Positions 50,761-61,245 of a DNA stretch of 64,000 nt are shown here, piece by piece; positions within the stretch are counted from its first letter, which is position 1, and each line of letters starts with the position of its first letter. The position numbers and the translations under genes were made by a program. Under the pieces are notes generated by a model. That model was not told where the DNA came from, did no database searches, and worked only from the letters and a program-made list of their open reading frames with translations. Location of the stretch: assembly GCA_964504195.1 (NCBI GenBank), contig CAZDDI010000013.1, positions 21,288 to 85,287 of the forward strand, in the 5' to 3' direction. This stretch comes from CAZDDI01 sp964504195. GTDB lineage: Bacteria > Chloroflexota > Anaerolineae > B4-G1 > SLSP01.

Positions 50761-52833
50761 TTAAGTGCCATACAGAATGGCTTCCATCTGCCGAGACTCC
50801 ACCGGTTGATAGTGGCGGAACTCCATCGTAAATGTGCCCCGTCCCTGCGTCAAACTCCGCAAGGCGGTAGCATACCCAAACATTTTAGCCAGGGGTGCGT
50901 GCGCACGTGTTGCTTGCAGCCCTCCCGGACGCGGCTCCAACAACTGAATGTCAGCCCCGCGTGCATTCAAATCACCCAACACTTCTCCGACAAACCCTTC
51001 CGGGGCGATGACTTCCACATCCATCACCGGCTCCAAAAGAGCTGGACTGGCTGCCTCAATCGCTTGCCGGAAACATTGTGCCGCCGCCGCTTTGAAGGCC
51101 GCTTCAGATGAAAGTTCTGGGTCTTCTTCTGCATCCACCAGGCGAATCTGTAACCCCACCAAGGGATAGCCTGCCAGAAAACCACTATCCAACGATTCTA
51201 ACGCACCTGCGCTAATGGCTTCACGATACTCAGCACGCAATGCAGCAGGTTTAAGGTGCGATTCAAAGCGCGTACCCTCACCCGGCTCCGCCGGCAATAC
51301 TTCAAGGGTCACACTGGCCCATTGCGGCTTCCCACCTAACACACGATCGAATATCTGTGTCTTGCGGGCTAAGCGTGTCACCGTTTCTTTGTAAGCTACC
51401 CGGGGGCGTCCCACATTGGCTGCTACCCGAAACTCGCGGAGCATCCGATCCACCAGAATCTCCAGATGCAACTCTCCCATCCCAGAGATGATGGTTTGAC
51501 CGGTATTCTCGTCAATACGCACCTGGAAGGTGGGGTCTTCTTCAGCCAATCGCGCCAGGGACTCATTTAAGCGATCTTGGTCAGCAATTGTCTTGGGTTC
51601 CACGGCTACACCAATAACCGGCTCTGGGAAACGAATGGATTCCAGAATAATGGGCGCGTGCAAAGCGCAGAGGGTGTCACCCGTAGCCGCGTTCTTGAGA
51701 CCAACTGTAGCCCCGATGTCGCCTGCCGCAATCACATCCACTTCTTCACGATGAGAGGCAAACATGCGCAACAGTTTGGTTACACGCTCCCGTGTGTTCT
51801 TGGTAACGTTATTAAAAACTTCACCGCGCACGAGCTTGCCGGAATACACCCGGAAGTAAACCAGTCGTCCGACATATGGGTCTGTCGCTATCTTAAAGAT
51901 CAAGGCGGCCAACGGCGCTTCAATATCCGCCAGACGCTCTTCCTCACGCTCTTTCTTAGGGTTCTGTCCTCGTACCGGCGGCACATCCGTCGGGGCGGGG
52001 AGATAATCTACAATCGCATCCAACAAACGCTGTACGCCTTTGTTGCGTAACGATGAACCACACAGCACCGGCTGAATCAAGCCTGTGATAGTAGCCTGAC
52101 GTAACGCACGTCGTAAATCAGCCTCAGCAATGTCCATGCCCTCAAGATATTGCTCTGTGAGCACATCATCGGTCTCAGCAATCGCCTCGATCATGGCCTC
52201 ACGTGCTGCCCGTGCTGCGGGTTCTACTTCCACTGGAATAGCGACTTCCTGTGGCTGCGCACCAAGTTCATCATCCCAGATGATGGCTTGCCATGTCAAC
52301 AGGTCAACCAGCCCCCGAAAGGTGGACTCTGAGCCTATCGGCCACTGGATCGGCACCGGGTTGGCCTGAAGGCGCTCCCGTATCGTGGCAACCGCATGAG
52401 CAAAATCCGCACCCAGCTTATCCATCTTGTTAATGAAGGCTACCAATGGGACTTCGAAGGCCCGCGCCTGCCGCCAAACGGTCTCGGATTGCGGCTCAAC
52501 ACCGGCTGCCCCATCAAACACCACCACCCCACCATCCAGCACACGCAAGCTGCGTTGCACTTCGGCGGTGAAGTCAATATGACCGGGGGTATCTACAATG
52601 TTAATCTGATGCTCGCGCCAAAAACAAGTCACGGCAGCCGAAGTAATCGTGATCCCCCGCTCTTTCTCCTGTACCATCCAGTCAGTGACTGTGGTACCTT
52701 CATCTACATTACCTAGACGATGTGTGCGCCCGGTATAGTAGAGGATACGTTCTGTCGTCGTGGTCTTGCCCGCGTCAATGTGGGCAATCACGCCGATATT
52801 ACGAATATTACTCAGTAAAGGTACTACAACCAT
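50761..52833 (-). CDS. fusA: Elongation factor G
   Basis: The 690-residue translocase has G1 [19 protein letters not shown], a canonical switch I ([15 protein letters not shown]), G3 [13 protein letters not shown] and domains II-V, ending [19 protein letters not shown]. The normal switch region here contrasts with the odd one in the neighbouring EF-Tu. It follows rpsG by 55 bases and precedes tuf by 55 bases. Confidence 0.98.
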   Translation of the reverse strand: MVVVPLLSNIRNIGVIAHIDAGKTTTTERILYYTGRTHRLGNVDEGTTVTDWMVQEKERGITITSAAVTCFWREHQINIVDTPGHIDFTAEVQRSLRVLDGGVVVFDGAAGVEPQSETVWRQARAFEVPLVAFINKMDKLGADFAHAVATIRERLQANPVPIQWPIGSESTFRGLVDLLTWQAIIWDDELGAQPQEVAIPVEVEPAARAAREAMIEAIAETDDVLTEQYLEGMDIAEADLRRALRQATITGLIQPVLCGSSLRNKGVQRLLDAIVDYLPAPTDVPPVRGQNPKKEREEERLADIEAPLAALIFKIATDPYVGRLVYFRVYSGKLVRGEVFNNVTKNTRERVTKLLRMFASHREEVDVIAAGDIGATVGLKNAATGDTLCALHAPIILESIRFPEPVIGVAVEPKTIADQDRLNESLARLAEEDPTFQVRIDENTGQTIISGMGELHLEILVDRMLREFRVAANVGRPRVAYKETVTRLARKTQIFDRVLGGKPQWASVTLEVLPAEPGEGTRFESHLKPAALRAEYREAISAGALESLDSGFLAGYPLVGLQIRLVDAEEDPELSSEAAFKAAAAQCFRQAIEAASPALLEPVMDVEVIAPEGFVGEVLGDLNARGADIQLLEPRPGGLQATRAHAPLAKMFGYATALRSLTQGRGTFTMEFRHYQPVESRQMEAILYGT

Positions 52834-52888
52834 CGCCGGCCTCTTTTATCGCCAAAGTAGCTCGTGACGGCAATGGCGCTTAAAATAA

Positions 52889-53359
52889 CTACCAGCGTAG
52901 ATGAGCAAAGGCGCGGTTAGCCTCCGCCATCTTGTGAGTTTCTTCGCGCTTCTTAACCGCAGCACCGATATTCTCGGAAGCATCCAGCAACTCCGCCGCC
53001 AGCTTCTCCGGCATTCCACGACCGGGGCGCTTCTTGGCCGCCGCTAACAACCAGCGAATTGCTAACGAAACCTGCCGATACTCGGGGACCTCTACCGGGA
53101 TTTGGTAGGTAGCACCACCGACACGCCGAGGCTTAACTTCCAACGCCGGGGTCACATTGCGCATTGCGTGCTCGAAGACCTCCAACGCAGGCTTCTTAGC
53201 GCGCTGTTCAGCCGCGTCAAGGGCCTCATACATAATAGCTTGTGCAGTGCTTTTCTTGCCGGCACGCATCATACGATTAATAAACTTCTGCACCAACACG
53301 CTGTTATAGCGCGTATCTGGCGCAATCACACGTCGAGGGGGACTAGATCTTCTCGGCAT
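52889..53359 (-). CDS. rpsG: Ribosomal protein uS7
   Basis: The 156-residue protein has RVIAPDTRYNSVLVQKFINRMM and LEVFEHAMRNVTPALEVKPRRVGGATYQIPV, ending AHLRW. It nucleates assembly of the 30S head and binds near the E site. It is 15 bases downstream of rpsL. Confidence 0.98.
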   Translation of the reverse strand: MPRRSSPPRRVIAPDTRYNSVLVQKFINRMMRAGKKSTAQAIMYEALDAAEQRAKKPALEVFEHAMRNVTPALEVKPRRVGGATYQIPVEVPEYRQVSLAIRWLLAAAKKRPGRGMPEKLAAELLDASENIGAAVKKREETHKMAEANRAFAHLRW

Positions 53360-53374
53360 ATCTCAGCTGCTCCT

Positions 53375-53821
53375 CTACTTCTTACCCTTGGTGGCTGTTT
53401 GGGGCTGATTTTGCTTCGTGCCATACTTCGAGCGCTGCTGCTTGCGATCTTTAACACCGCCCGTATCCAGTGTACCACGAACGATGTGGTAGCGCACACC
53501 GGGCAAGTCTTTCACACGCCCACCACGCACCAACACCACCGAGTGCTCTTGCAAGGTATGACCCTCACCAGGGATATAAGCCGTAACTTCAATACGATTC
53601 GAGAGCCGGACACGCGCAATTTTACGCAACGCCGAATTCGGCTTCTTGGGCGTCGTCGTACGAACAACAGTACATACACCGCGCTTCTGCGGGTTACCGC
53701 CCTTAACGCGCTTCCGCTTGTTGCCCTTAATGGTATTCAGGTTTATCTGCAACGCCGGCGCGGTTGATTTCTTACTCTTCGGTTTCCGGCCCTTGCGAAC
53801 TAGTTGATTGATTGTCGGCAC
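53375..53821 (-). CDS. rpsL: Ribosomal protein uS12
   Basis: The 148-residue decoding-centre protein has [37 protein letters not shown] and [18 protein letters not shown] basic insertion of about 15 residues (near 23-40) before NPQKRGVC makes it longer than proteobacterial S12, similar to the insertion known in Firmicutes. The GTG at 53821 follows GAGGAGG. It has its own promoter (53945-53972) and leader hairpin, and it follows rpoB directly because rpoC is absent here. Confidence 0.96.
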   Translation of the reverse strand: MPTINQLVRKGRKPKSKKSTAPALQINLNTIKGNKRKRVKGGNPQKRGVCTVVRTTTPKKPNSALRKIARVRLSNRIEVTAYIPGEGHTLQEHSVVLVRGGRVKDLPGVRYHIVRGTLDTGGVKDRKQQRSKYGTKQNQPQTATKGKK

Positions 53822-53845
53822 TTTTTCCTCCTCAAAAAATCCAGT

Positions 53846-53882
53846 GAAGAAGGCCATCTCGTGCTACGATGGCCTCTTCTTC
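53846..53882 (-). promoter_or_regulatory. Hairpin with T-run in the rpsL leader
   Basis: On the minus strand GAAGAAGAGGCCATC pairs with GATGGCCTTCTTC (one bulge), followed after six bases by TTTTTT (53834-53839) and then the rpsL ribosome-binding site. It lies inside the predicted rpsL leader transcript and could act as an attenuator or protein-binding site, or terminate rpoB transcripts. Confidence 0.6.
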
Positions 53883-53944
53883 AATATGACCATTTTCTTT
53901 TAATGCGAGACAGGAGTTATAGCTGTCCCTACCTGCGATTGAGC

Positions 53945-53972
53945 ATTCTACCACAAAGGGGGAAAAGGTCAA
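53945..53972 (-). promoter_or_regulatory. Promoter of the rpsL-rpsG-fusA-tuf operon
   Basis: On the minus strand TTGACC (53967-53972) and TAGAAT (53945-53950) are 16 bases apart, and TGTGG before TAGAAT extends the -10. It lies just after the rpoB stop. Confidence 0.6.
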
Positions 53973-53981
53973 TGCGCAAAC

Positions 53982-56900
53982 CTACAGGTCCGGCGCAAAT
54001 CCAAGCAAGCCCATACCTAGCTTGGGCAGCTGCGCCCGCCGCTCTTCGCGCCCGAAGCGCAACACCTCACCAGAGTCAGTGACAGCTTCCACTGCCAACG
54101 CCAGACTTTGCAATTCCTTAACCAAGACCTTGAAGGATGCCGGAATTCCTGGTTCTTCAATGGGCAAACCCTTGACGATAGACTCGTAAGCTTTGACCCG
54201 CCCTTGTACATCGTCGGATTTGATAGTGAGCATTTCCTGGAGGGTATAGGCTGCGCCGTAGGCTTCCAGCGCCCACACTTCCATCTCACCAAAGCGCTGT
54301 CCACCAAACTGAGCCTTACCGCCCAAGGGCTGCTGCGTCACGAGTGAGTATGGCCCAGTAGAACGCGTATGCACTTTATCTTCAACCAAGTGTGCCAGTT
54401 TGAGCATATAAACTACGCCCACAGTCACCGGTTGGTCAAAGGGTTTGCCGGTCTTGCCGTCATACAGAATTTGCTTACCTAATGTGGGCAACGGCTCACC
54501 GATCTGCTGGCTATAGGCCGTAGCCTTAAGCGCCAGATCATCGCCGGTCACAGCACTCATGTCCTGACCGCGCTCTTCCATCCAAATGCGCAACGCAGAG
54601 TCATAGGCCAACTGCGCCGCCCGCTCGCGTGCAACAAGGTCTTGTGGCTCGCCCTCAAAGGTCAACATCGCCTCCGGGTCGTACCCCGCCTCACGGAGCC
54701 ACTCACGCAACACCGAGGCCCGCGCATAGACGGTATCCTCACGCAAGCGATCCACATCGTAGCCCTTGGGAGTCAGCCAGGCAGCCACATAGAGCAACCG
54801 GGCCTCCTCATCGTCATGCAGTGTTTCTAGCGGATAATCCTGTGCCTTGAGCCAGGTCCAAGCGCGCTCCAGGGCTGCCTCCCAGGCACGGTCAATTAAC
54901 CAAGCACGCGCCAGTTCAGCAGCGATTTCCTGCTCATTAGCGCCATCAAAGACTGGCGAGAGCGCCCGGAATCCTAGCCGATACGCCGCCCAGCCCAGGT
55001 GTGCTTCCAAAATTTGACCGATGTTCATCCGGCCCGGCACACCCAGCGGGTTGAGAATCATATCTACCGGTACACCATTGGCCAGGAAGGGCAGATCTTC
55101 CAACGGTAACACCCGCGAGATCACACCTTTATTGCCGTGTCGCCCGGCCATCTTATCACCTTCGGTGAGCTTGCGGCGTTGCGCTACACCCACCCGGACC
55201 ACTTTTTCTACCCCAGCGGGCAAATCGCGGTACTCTTCGCGATCAAAATCCTTGATTTCCACCACCTTGCCATGCGCGCCATGCGGCATCCGCAGACTGG
55301 TATCTTTCACATCGCGCAGCTTCTCACCAAAGATAGCGCGCAACAGTTTCTCCTCCGGCGTGAGCTCTTTCTCACCCTTGGGCGTGATCTTGCCAACCAG
55401 AATATCCAACGGCCCAACCTCAGCGCCCACACGCACCACGCCGACCTCATCTAAGTCACGTAAGGCTTCATCGGAAACATTGGGGATTTCACGGGTGATT
55501 TCCTCTGGGCCAAGCTTCGTATCACGTGCGGAAACCTCATGCTTCTCGATATGCACCGAGGTAAAGCGATCATCGCGCACCAGCTGCTCGCTTACGAGGA
55601 TTGCGTCCTCATAATTACCACCCTCCCAGGACATGAAGGCCACCAACACGTTCTGCCCCAGAGCGAGAAACCCATGATCGGTCGAAGAACTATCCGCAAG
55701 CACACCGCCCTTTTCCACATACTGGCCTTTCTGCACCAGCGGGCGCTGATCAATGAAAGTGCTTTGATTGGAGCGCATATACTTGCGCATCCGATAGTTC
55801 GCCATCTGCCCATCATCCTGCTGTACCACCACACGCTCACCAGTCACGCTGATGACTACGCCCGGCTCTTGCGCCGTGACGATTACACCAGCATTAGCAG
55901 CGGTCGGCTGTTCAACGCCCGTACCGACATACGGAGCCTCCGGCATAATGAGCGGCACGGCCTGCCGCTGCATGTTAGAGCCCATCAAGGCCCGGTTGGC
56001 GTCATCGTGTTCCAGGAAGGGAATCAACGCCGCTGAAATGCCCACGATTTGGATGGGGGCAACATCAATATAATCAATACGATCCGCCCCGGATAACACA
56101 AATTGATCACCCCGACGCGAGGCCACTTGACCAGAGGTAAAATGCCCCTGTGCGTCAAGTTGCGCGTTCGCTTGAGCGATCGTATAAGGGCCTTCCCGAT
56201 CGGCAGAAAGATAGACCACCTCATCGGTCACGCGCGGGACGATTTTCACCTGCTCCTTGAGGGGCAAGGCGGTAATTTGCTGTGCCAGCGGCGCATCTAC
56301 CACTGTCCCCGCAACGGCTACGACCGCCCCAGTATCAGGATCAGCGATGTCCTCGCGCAGCGTTTGTCCCACAAGTTCTTCGACCCGATTAGAGACAAGG
56401 CGCAACACCTTGCGGTAGGGAGTCTCAACAAAACCCAACTCATTGACACAAGCATACGCGCCCAAACGCCCAATAAGGCCGATATTAGGGCCTTCGGGGG
56501 TTTCAATAGGACAAATACGTCCGTAGTGACTGTTATGCACATCGCGTACATCGAAACCAGCCCGCTCACGCCGCAAACCGCCCGGCCCCAAAGCCGAAAG
56601 CGTGCGTTTGTGTGTCAGACTGGAAAGCGGGTTGGTTTGCTCCATAAATTGCGAGAGCTGGCTTGACCCAAAGAACTCGCGAATCGAGGCCACAACAGGG
56701 CGGATATTGATAAGGTTAACTGGGGCCAACGCTTCTTCGCGCAAGCTCATGCGTTCCTTGACTACCCGCTCCATGCGCAACAGGCCAACACGAATTTTAG
56801 CCTGCACTAGTTCCCCCACGGTTTTTACCCGCCGATTGCCCAGATGATCCATGTCATCAGGACCGGCTACACCATTGTTAATGTGGATCATGCGCCGCAC

Positions 56901-57881
56901 AACAGCCACCATATCCTCTTTGGTGACGGTACGCACAGAGAGTGGTACTTGCAGCCCCAAGCGCTGATTGAGCTTGTAACGCCCCACCTTTTGCAGGTTA
57001 TAGCGTTGAGGATCAAAGATCTGCGAGATCAAATACTCTTGCGCATTATCGAGCGTGGGCGGATCACCAGGGCGCATCCGCCGGTAAAATTCAATGAGTG
57101 CCTCTTGGGCCACAGTGCGATTAGGCTTAGGTTCCCAATTTGGCTCCTGCCGGATCGTCATGGTAATCCAGGGATGTTCGGGATCATTGTCAGCGTCCGC
57201 GAAGAGCGCAAACAGTTCCTCGTCCGAACCTTCGGTCAACATGGCGCTGGAAACCTCATCTTCAATAGCAGCCATCGCACGCAGGAAAATCGTCACCGGC
57301 ACGATGCGCTTGCGATTAAAACGGAGGGTAAGATAACCCGTCTTGCGCGTCTCGAACTCCATCCACGCCCCCCGGTCGGGGATCATCTTGGCCGTCGCCA
57401 AGCGGCGTGCACCATCTTCATCCATACCAAAATACACGCCAGGCGAGCGGATGAGCTGACTCACCACCACACGCTCAGTGCCATTGATGATAAACGTGGC
57501 GTTATCAGTCATCAACGGCAAATCACCCAGGAAAATTTCCTGCTGCACAATCTCACTGGTTTCACGATTGACCAACGCCACATCCACATACAATGGAATG
57601 GAATAAGTCAAATCACGATCCAGACACTCTTGCTGAGAATATTTCGCTTCGCCAAAACGATACCCCAAATCGAAGCCGGCCTCAGCAGCTTTTGCACCCG
57701 GCAAGTACAGAATAAGCAAACCGTTGAAGCTCTCGATAGGCGATATCTCGCTGAAAAGCTCATACAAGCCTTCGCCTTTTAGCCAACGGTAAGATTGTAA
57801 TTGTACTTCTACCAGGCCAGGCAACGGCAACGCACTCAAAATACGCGCGTACGACTTCACCCCAAGGTCAGTGATTGACAT
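53982..57881 (-). CDS. rpoB: RNA polymerase beta subunit with large lineage insertion
   Basis: The 1299-residue subunit has the catalytic and bridge features [32 protein letters not shown] and [36 protein letters not shown]. The rifampicin-region fork loop is [29 protein letters not shown] in pattern. Between [14 protein letters not shown] and [15 protein letters not shown] there are about 140 extra residues (about 991-1130), rich in Ala, Trp and charged residues and probably helical. No rpoC follows; rpsL is next. A TATAAT promoter lies about 115 bases upstream. Confidence 0.97.
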   Translation of the reverse strand: MSITDLGVKSYARILSALPLPGLVEVQLQSYRWLKGEGLYELFSEISPIESFNGLLILYLPGAKAAEAGFDLGYRFGEAKYSQQECLDRDLTYSIPLYVDVALVNRETSEIVQQEIFLGDLPLMTDNATFIINGTERVVVSQLIRSPGVYFGMDEDGARRLATAKMIPDRGAWMEFETRKTGYLTLRFNRKRIVPVTIFLRAMAAIEDEVSSAMLTEGSDEELFALFADADNDPEHPWITMTIRQEPNWEPKPNRTVAQEALIEFYRRMRPGDPPTLDNAQEYLISQIFDPQRYNLQKVGRYKLNQRLGLQVPLSVRTVTKEDMVAVVRRMIHINNGVAGPDDMDHLGNRRVKTVGELVQAKIRVGLLRMERVVKERMSLREEALAPVNLINIRPVVASIREFFGSSQLSQFMEQTNPLSSLTHKRTLSALGPGGLRRERAGFDVRDVHNSHYGRICPIETPEGPNIGLIGRLGAYACVNELGFVETPYRKVLRLVSNRVEELVGQTLREDIADPDTGAVVAVAGTVVDAPLAQQITALPLKEQVKIVPRVTDEVVYLSADREGPYTIAQANAQLDAQGHFTSGQVASRRGDQFVLSGADRIDYIDVAPIQIVGISAALIPFLEHDDANRALMGSNMQRQAVPLIMPEAPYVGTGVEQPTAANAGVIVTAQEPGVVISVTGERVVVQQDDGQMANYRMRKYMRSNQSTFIDQRPLVQKGQYVEKGGVLADSSSTDHGFLALGQNVLVAFMSWEGGNYEDAILVSEQLVRDDRFTSVHIEKHEVSARDTKLGPEEITREIPNVSDEALRDLDEVGVVRVGAEVGPLDILVGKITPKGEKELTPEEKLLRAIFGEKLRDVKDTSLRMPHGAHGKVVEIKDFDREEYRDLPAGVEKVVRVGVAQRRKLTEGDKMAGRHGNKGVISRVLPLEDLPFLANGVPVDMILNPLGVPGRMNIGQILEAHLGWAAYRLGFRALSPVFDGANEQEIAAELARAWLIDRAWEAALERAWTWLKAQDYPLETLHDDEEARLLYVAAWLTPKGYDVDRLREDTVYARASVLREWLREAGYDPEAMLTFEGEPQDLVARERAAQLAYDSALRIWMEERGQDMSAVTGDDLALKATAYSQQIGEPLPTLGKQILYDGKTGKPFDQPVTVGVVYMLKLAHLVEDKVHTRSTGPYSLVTQQPLGGKAQFGGQRFGEMEVWALEAYGAAYTLQEMLTIKSDDVQGRVKAYESIVKGLPIEEPGIPASFKVLVKELQSLALAVEAVTDSGEVLRFGREERRAQLPKLGMGLLGFAPDL

Positions 57882-57956
57882 GCTGTCCCTTTCCTCCCGG
57901 GATTCCCGATCTCAAATACCACAGTCGGGCCCTTGACCGTGATTGATGCACAACAA

Positions 57957-57974
57957 CGCGCGCTTAAGCGCGCG
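57957..57974. repeat. Perfect 18-bp palindrome in the rpoB leader
   Basis: CGCGCGCTTAAGCGCGCG is its own reverse complement and would form the 5' hairpin of the rpoB transcript, starting about 13 bases after the predicted start site. It could stabilise the mRNA or bind a dimeric regulator. Confidence 0.6.
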
Positions 57975-57993
57975 CAACTATAAGCAAATGATT

Positions 57994-58020
57994 ATTATAC
58001 CACGCTTTTGTGGAAGGCAA
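57994..58020 (-). promoter_or_regulatory. rpoB promoter
   Basis: On the minus strand GTGGTATAAT supplies an extended consensus -10 (57994-57999). The best -35 is TTGCCT (58015-58020) at a short 15-base spacing, or TTTTGC at 17. Confidence 0.6.
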
Positions 58021-58030
58021 AACGCACCTT

Positions 58031-58699
58031 CTAAATGACAGAATCGGCATAGACACCCCGATATTCAGCAGGCAAAAGACGCGCTAAGCGAAGCATCAAA
58101 GACTCAGTAGCCATCTCTAAATCCGCAGAGGATAAACGTCGCCCCGTGTCATTGGTAATGTACAGGGGTTCATCAAAGACTACCCGCAAGCGCAAGCGAC
58201 GCAAACGGCACAAGTCTTCGAGCATGCGCTCAGTACCAGTCACCGCCACCGGTACAATCGGTACATTGGCCCGTGAAGCAAGAAACGCAACGCCAGGTTT
58301 ACCGTGCTGCAAACCACCCGTGGGCGAACGTGTACCTTCAGGGGCCAGTCCGACTACATTACCGGCCCTGAGCGTCTCAAGAGCAGCCTGTAACGCCTCA
58401 CGGTCAGCCTCCCCACGCCGCACCCAAATAGCATCTGCCCACTTGAGGATGAGATTGAAGACGGGAAATTTACGGTACTTATCCGCCACGAAAACGAAGA
58501 CGCGCCGGGGACAGGTAATCATCAGCAAGGGTGTATCCAATCGGCTAAGATGATTGGTTGCCAATACAAAACCACCGGTCTGCGGGATCGAATCAAACCC
58601 GCTGACTTCTATCTGAGCCAACAGGCGAAACAAAAACGTAAAGAGCCAGTGCAGCCGCTTATAAGGCGCAGGGAATGTTTCAACAGGTCTAATCTTCAC
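58031..58699 (-). CDS. plsC: 1-acyl-sn-glycerol-3-phosphate acyltransferase (PlsC family)
   Basis: The 222-residue membrane-associated enzyme should transfer the second acyl chain during phosphatidic acid synthesis. The catalytic H50-x4-D55 (NHLSRLD) and the substrate motif PEGTRSPTGG near 120 are present. There is one hydrophobic segment near 15-30. Its start overlaps the stop of the LysM lipoprotein gene by four bases. A second PlsC-like protein is encoded 1.3 kb away, so the two may differ in acceptor or acyl preference. Confidence 0.92.
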   Translation of the reverse strand: MKIRPVETFPAPYKRLHWLFTFLFRLLAQIEVSGFDSIPQTGGFVLATNHLSRLDTPLLMITCPRRVFVFVADKYRKFPVFNLILKWADAIWVRRGEADREALQAALETLRAGNVVGLAPEGTRSPTGGLQHGKPGVAFLASRANVPIVPVAVTGTERMLEDLCRLRRLRLRVVFDEPLYITNDTGRRLSSADLEMATESLMLRLARLLPAEYRGVYADSVI

Positions 58700-59712
58700 T
58701 CAACCCGACTCCCCCATGCAATAATATCCACATCAGCCGGCACAGCAGCCCCCTGGGGGGTCAGTAAAAGTTCAAAACTGAGCGCACTCCCCGCTGAAAG
58801 GGTCTGCTGTGACAGGACAAGCTTGCGATAGCCCATCACCTGCCCATCAGCAGCATACAGGGTCGCCGTAACAGATATACGGGCAAGGGCATAGGACGAG
58901 GTATTATGCAGCTCGCCGCTCACACGATACTGCGGACCTGAAACCCCCCAAAGCATGTTCTGTACCGTCAACGGGACGAAGCCCAGCGTAATAGCAGTGA
59001 TGGGTTCCGCGCGGATCCAAAAGACACGCACATCCGTGAATCCGCTGGGCGCTTGCGGGAAGAGTTGCGCGAAGGGTGCGCGAGCGCCCGGCGCAAGATA
59101 ATCAGCAGCGGCTAAGACACTGCTAGAAGCCAATGAATTGCCCTGCCCATCGAGTAACACAACCTGCAATTGCAAGTTGGAAACCGGCTGTTCGCTAGTG
59201 TTTACAACGCTCCCCATCGCCCAAACACCCCCCAAAGGCGTACCATACAACGCAACACCTTCAATACCCAACGGCAAAGGCGTGGGGGTTGGGAGGATAA
59301 GATTACCAGCTAATGGCCCGGAAAACACCGCTTCTGGTGTTTCCTGCGCAGTAGGAATGATAAGCGACTGCCCTACACGCAAGTATTGTGGATTATCAAT
59401 GTCATTGGCCGCTTGCAAGACAGGCAACGTCAGCCCATATTCCAGGGCGATACCCAACAGGGTCTCCCCCGATTGTACAATATGAATAACAGGCGTGGGT
59501 GTGGGCGCAGGCGTCAACGTAGGTGTAGGGGGAATGGGTGTGAGGTAGCTGCCTAACGCAATAGTCGGCGTGGCGACTACATTCAATCGGGATGGCGTGG
59601 GAGTGACAGTTGGTTGTGGTACAGGCGTAAGGACGCTGCCACAACCTGATAACATCAGCAAAGCCAGCAGCGCAGCCCTCCGATTTAACCATTCCCTTAC
59701 CTTGCACCCCAC
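58696..59712 (-). CDS. LysM-domain lipoprotein
   Basis: The 338-residue protein has a lipobox (LLMLSGC, Cys24), a Thr/Pro-rich linker (about 30-75), one LysM motif for peptidoglycan or glycan binding (about 77-120, IVQSGETLLGIALEYGL to LRVGQSLIIP), and a beta-rich C-terminal region with two FxLYD-like strands (LQVVLLDGQGN; SVTATLYAADGQV). The GTG start at 59712 lies only about 2 bases after the predicted transcription start, so the mRNA is probably leaderless. No ribosome-binding site is present. It is coupled to plsC. Confidence 0.88.
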   Translation of the reverse strand: MGCKVREWLNRRAALLALLMLSGCGSVLTPVPQPTVTPTPSRLNVVATPTIALGSYLTPIPPTPTLTPAPTPTPVIHIVQSGETLLGIALEYGLTLPVLQAANDIDNPQYLRVGQSLIIPTAQETPEAVFSGPLAGNLILPTPTPLPLGIEGVALYGTPLGGVWAMGSVVNTSEQPVSNLQLQVVLLDGQGNSLASSSVLAAADYLAPGARAPFAQLFPQAPSGFTDVRVFWIRAEPITAITLGFVPLTVQNMLWGVSGPQYRVSGELHNTSSYALARISVTATLYAADGQVMGYRKLVLSQQTLSAGSALSFELLLTPQGAAVPADVDIIAWGSRVE

Positions 59713-59720
59713 AAAGATAA

Positions 59721-59731
59721 ATTATACCACA
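59721..59731 (-). promoter_or_regulatory. Extended -10 promoter of the LysM lipoprotein gene
   Basis: The minus strand reads TGTGGTATAAT, identical to the element before map. The predicted start near 59714 is next to the GTG at 59712. Confidence 0.6.
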
Positions 59732-59761
59732 AGCTATCAAATGGGCAATGTCATCGAGCTA

Positions 59762-59856
59762 AGACCTGGCAGGTTTCGCATAAATTGGATCGGGCAGTAT
59801 TTTACCGGTGAATAACGATCTCTTGTAGACTCAAGACCTTGAAACCTGCCTGGTCT
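59762..59856. repeat. AGACCTGGCAGGTTT inverted repeat
   Basis: AGACCTGGCAGGTTT (59762-59776) and AAACCTGCCTGGTCT (59842-59856) are reverse complements with one mismatch, enclosing 65 bases. The same word occurs at 23242-23257. This is a small MITE-like unit between the LysM gene and the second PlsC gene; the 237-base spacer holds nothing else evident. Confidence 0.6.
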
Positions 59857-59949
59857 ATACCCTAAACTTAATGACATTGATCAAATAGGCAATGTGTAAC
59901 GCAGCGTAAAAAGTAGCATTGTGTCTGGCGCGGTATGGGAAGGCTTTGG

Positions 59950-60699
59950 TTAATACTTTCGAAAACGCTGTGACTGTGCGGCAGAGATCACACGTTTTTC
60001 AGTACAGTCAGCGGGTGAATTTTTATTGTAGCTGTGCGCCCGGTAACGCATCTCACTTTCTTCTGCCAAGGCGCTGATCCGCGCCATGATGGTACCGGTA
60101 GCAGCCTGGACAGTGGCGCGATCTTCAACATCCCCCTCAAAATAGAGTGGTTCCCCCACAGTGACAGTATAAGGGCCACGCCAATACCAATACCCCACTG
60201 TGTCGCGTTCACCAATATGCGCGCGCGTAATCCAATTACGCGCGCGCAGAATATGAATGCCCACGGGAATCACCGGCACGCCAGTCGCTAACGCCAGCCG
60301 TGCAGCACCTGAACGCGGGCGATGGTAACCGCCCGTTTGGGGACTAACCCAACCTTCAGGGAAGAGTGCGACTGAATCACCGGCGCGGAGACAAGTCAAG
60401 CTAGTTTCCATAGCTGGACCGCCTTCGCCCAACGTAACAGGAATATGTTCTGACCAGCGCATGTACGCGCCAACAAGCGGCGCAATAAAGGCTTCACGAA
60501 TCACTAATATCTTAAGCGGCTCAGTAGAAAGGGCAGTGAGGAGTAGCGGATCAGAGCAGCTAGGATGGTTAGCAACGATAATTTTAGGCCCGGCAGGTAA
60601 TGGGGCGTACCAATGCACATCCAACCGCAACAACAACGCAGCGTAAGTACGAATGCACATTCGAGTCATATTATAAAGCAGTTGTGCCCGTTTTGACAT
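59950..60699 (-). CDS. Second PlsC-like acyltransferase
   Basis: The 249-residue protein has the catalytic H45-x4-D50 (NHPSCSD) and a second motif FPEGWVSPQTGGYHRPRSGAA, where PEGT of classical PlsC is PEGW. Acyltransferase activity on a lysophospholipid or other acceptor is expected. AAGGATACTCCC precedes the ATG. It lies 41 bases after the small unknown gene upstream and on the same strand. Its C-terminus (about 225-249) is basic and unrelated to the core. Confidence 0.87.
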   Translation of the reverse strand: MSKRAQLLYNMTRMCIRTYAALLLRLDVHWYAPLPAGPKIIVANHPSCSDPLLLTALSTEPLKILVIREAFIAPLVGAYMRWSEHIPVTLGEGGPAMETSLTCLRAGDSVALFPEGWVSPQTGGYHRPRSGAARLALATGVPVIPVGIHILRARNWITRAHIGERDTVGYWYWRGPYTVTVGEPLYFEGDVEDRATVQAATGTIMARISALAEESEMRYRAHSYNKNSPADCTEKRVISAAQSQRFRKY

Positions 60700-60740
60700 G
60701 GGAGTATCCTTATGTTATACGAAGACTACCACACTCGGTA

Positions 60741-61163
60741 TCAGCCCTCATCATAACTCGTAAACCCTGGATTTTCTACATCCAATAGCTCGCCGCGCAC
60801 ATCTACCACCACGCGAAACCCCATCATACCCAGTCCAGCACGCGCCTCTTCGGGAAGTCCCACCTGGAGTAACTGTTCGAAATTTTCGTCAATTTTGTTG
60901 AGCGAGGCCTCGATCATCGCCTTAGTGAACAAATCCTCTTGCCCCAACATCTGCAACGCCCCCGCTACAACAGCCTCACGGTGTTCCATGACTTGCTCGC
61001 GCATCACCGCCAACACTTGGCGGTCAATCTGCTCCGCCAACACATGCCGCTCGAAGCCGGCATCATCAATCACATAGTATGCTTGATTGCCAAGATAACG
61101 CACGTTGACGGCGTTATCGTTCTCATCCACAACCAATCCCGCAAACACAGCCGTTATTGCCAT
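60741..61163 (-). CDS. Conserved-looking hypothetical protein
   Basis: The 140-residue protein has a short N-terminal beta-region (FAGLVVDENDNAVNVRYLGNQAYYVIDD) followed by a long amphipathic helical stretch (about 45-110) and a C-terminal VVVDVRGELLDVENPGF. There is no signal peptide or membrane helix. AAAGGAG precedes the ATG. Codon use resembles that of its neighbours and the start is good, so it is a real gene, but I do not recognise the family. Confidence 0.72.
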   Translation of the reverse strand: MAITAVFAGLVVDENDNAVNVRYLGNQAYYVIDDAGFERHVLAEQIDRQVLAVMREQVMEHREAVVAGALQMLGQEDLFTKAMIEASLNKIDENFEQLLQVGLPEEARAGLGMMGFRVVVDVRGELLDVENPGFTSYDEG

Positions 61164-61245
61164 CGCGCTCCTTTTACTTGCCTATTGTGAGCCTCGGTGT
61201 ACACTGTAAAACGTGAACTGTAATCAAAAGTCTCCTATTTAACCT

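Noticed and set aside
53375..53821. The uS12 insertion as a novel feature
   Set aside because: A similar insertion before the PQKRGVC segment is known in Firmicutes S12, so it is not unusual enough to report.
56844..57782. 312-codon plus-strand frame opposite rpoB
   Set aside because: Antisense shadow of a conserved gene; His/Arg-rich low-complexity translation.
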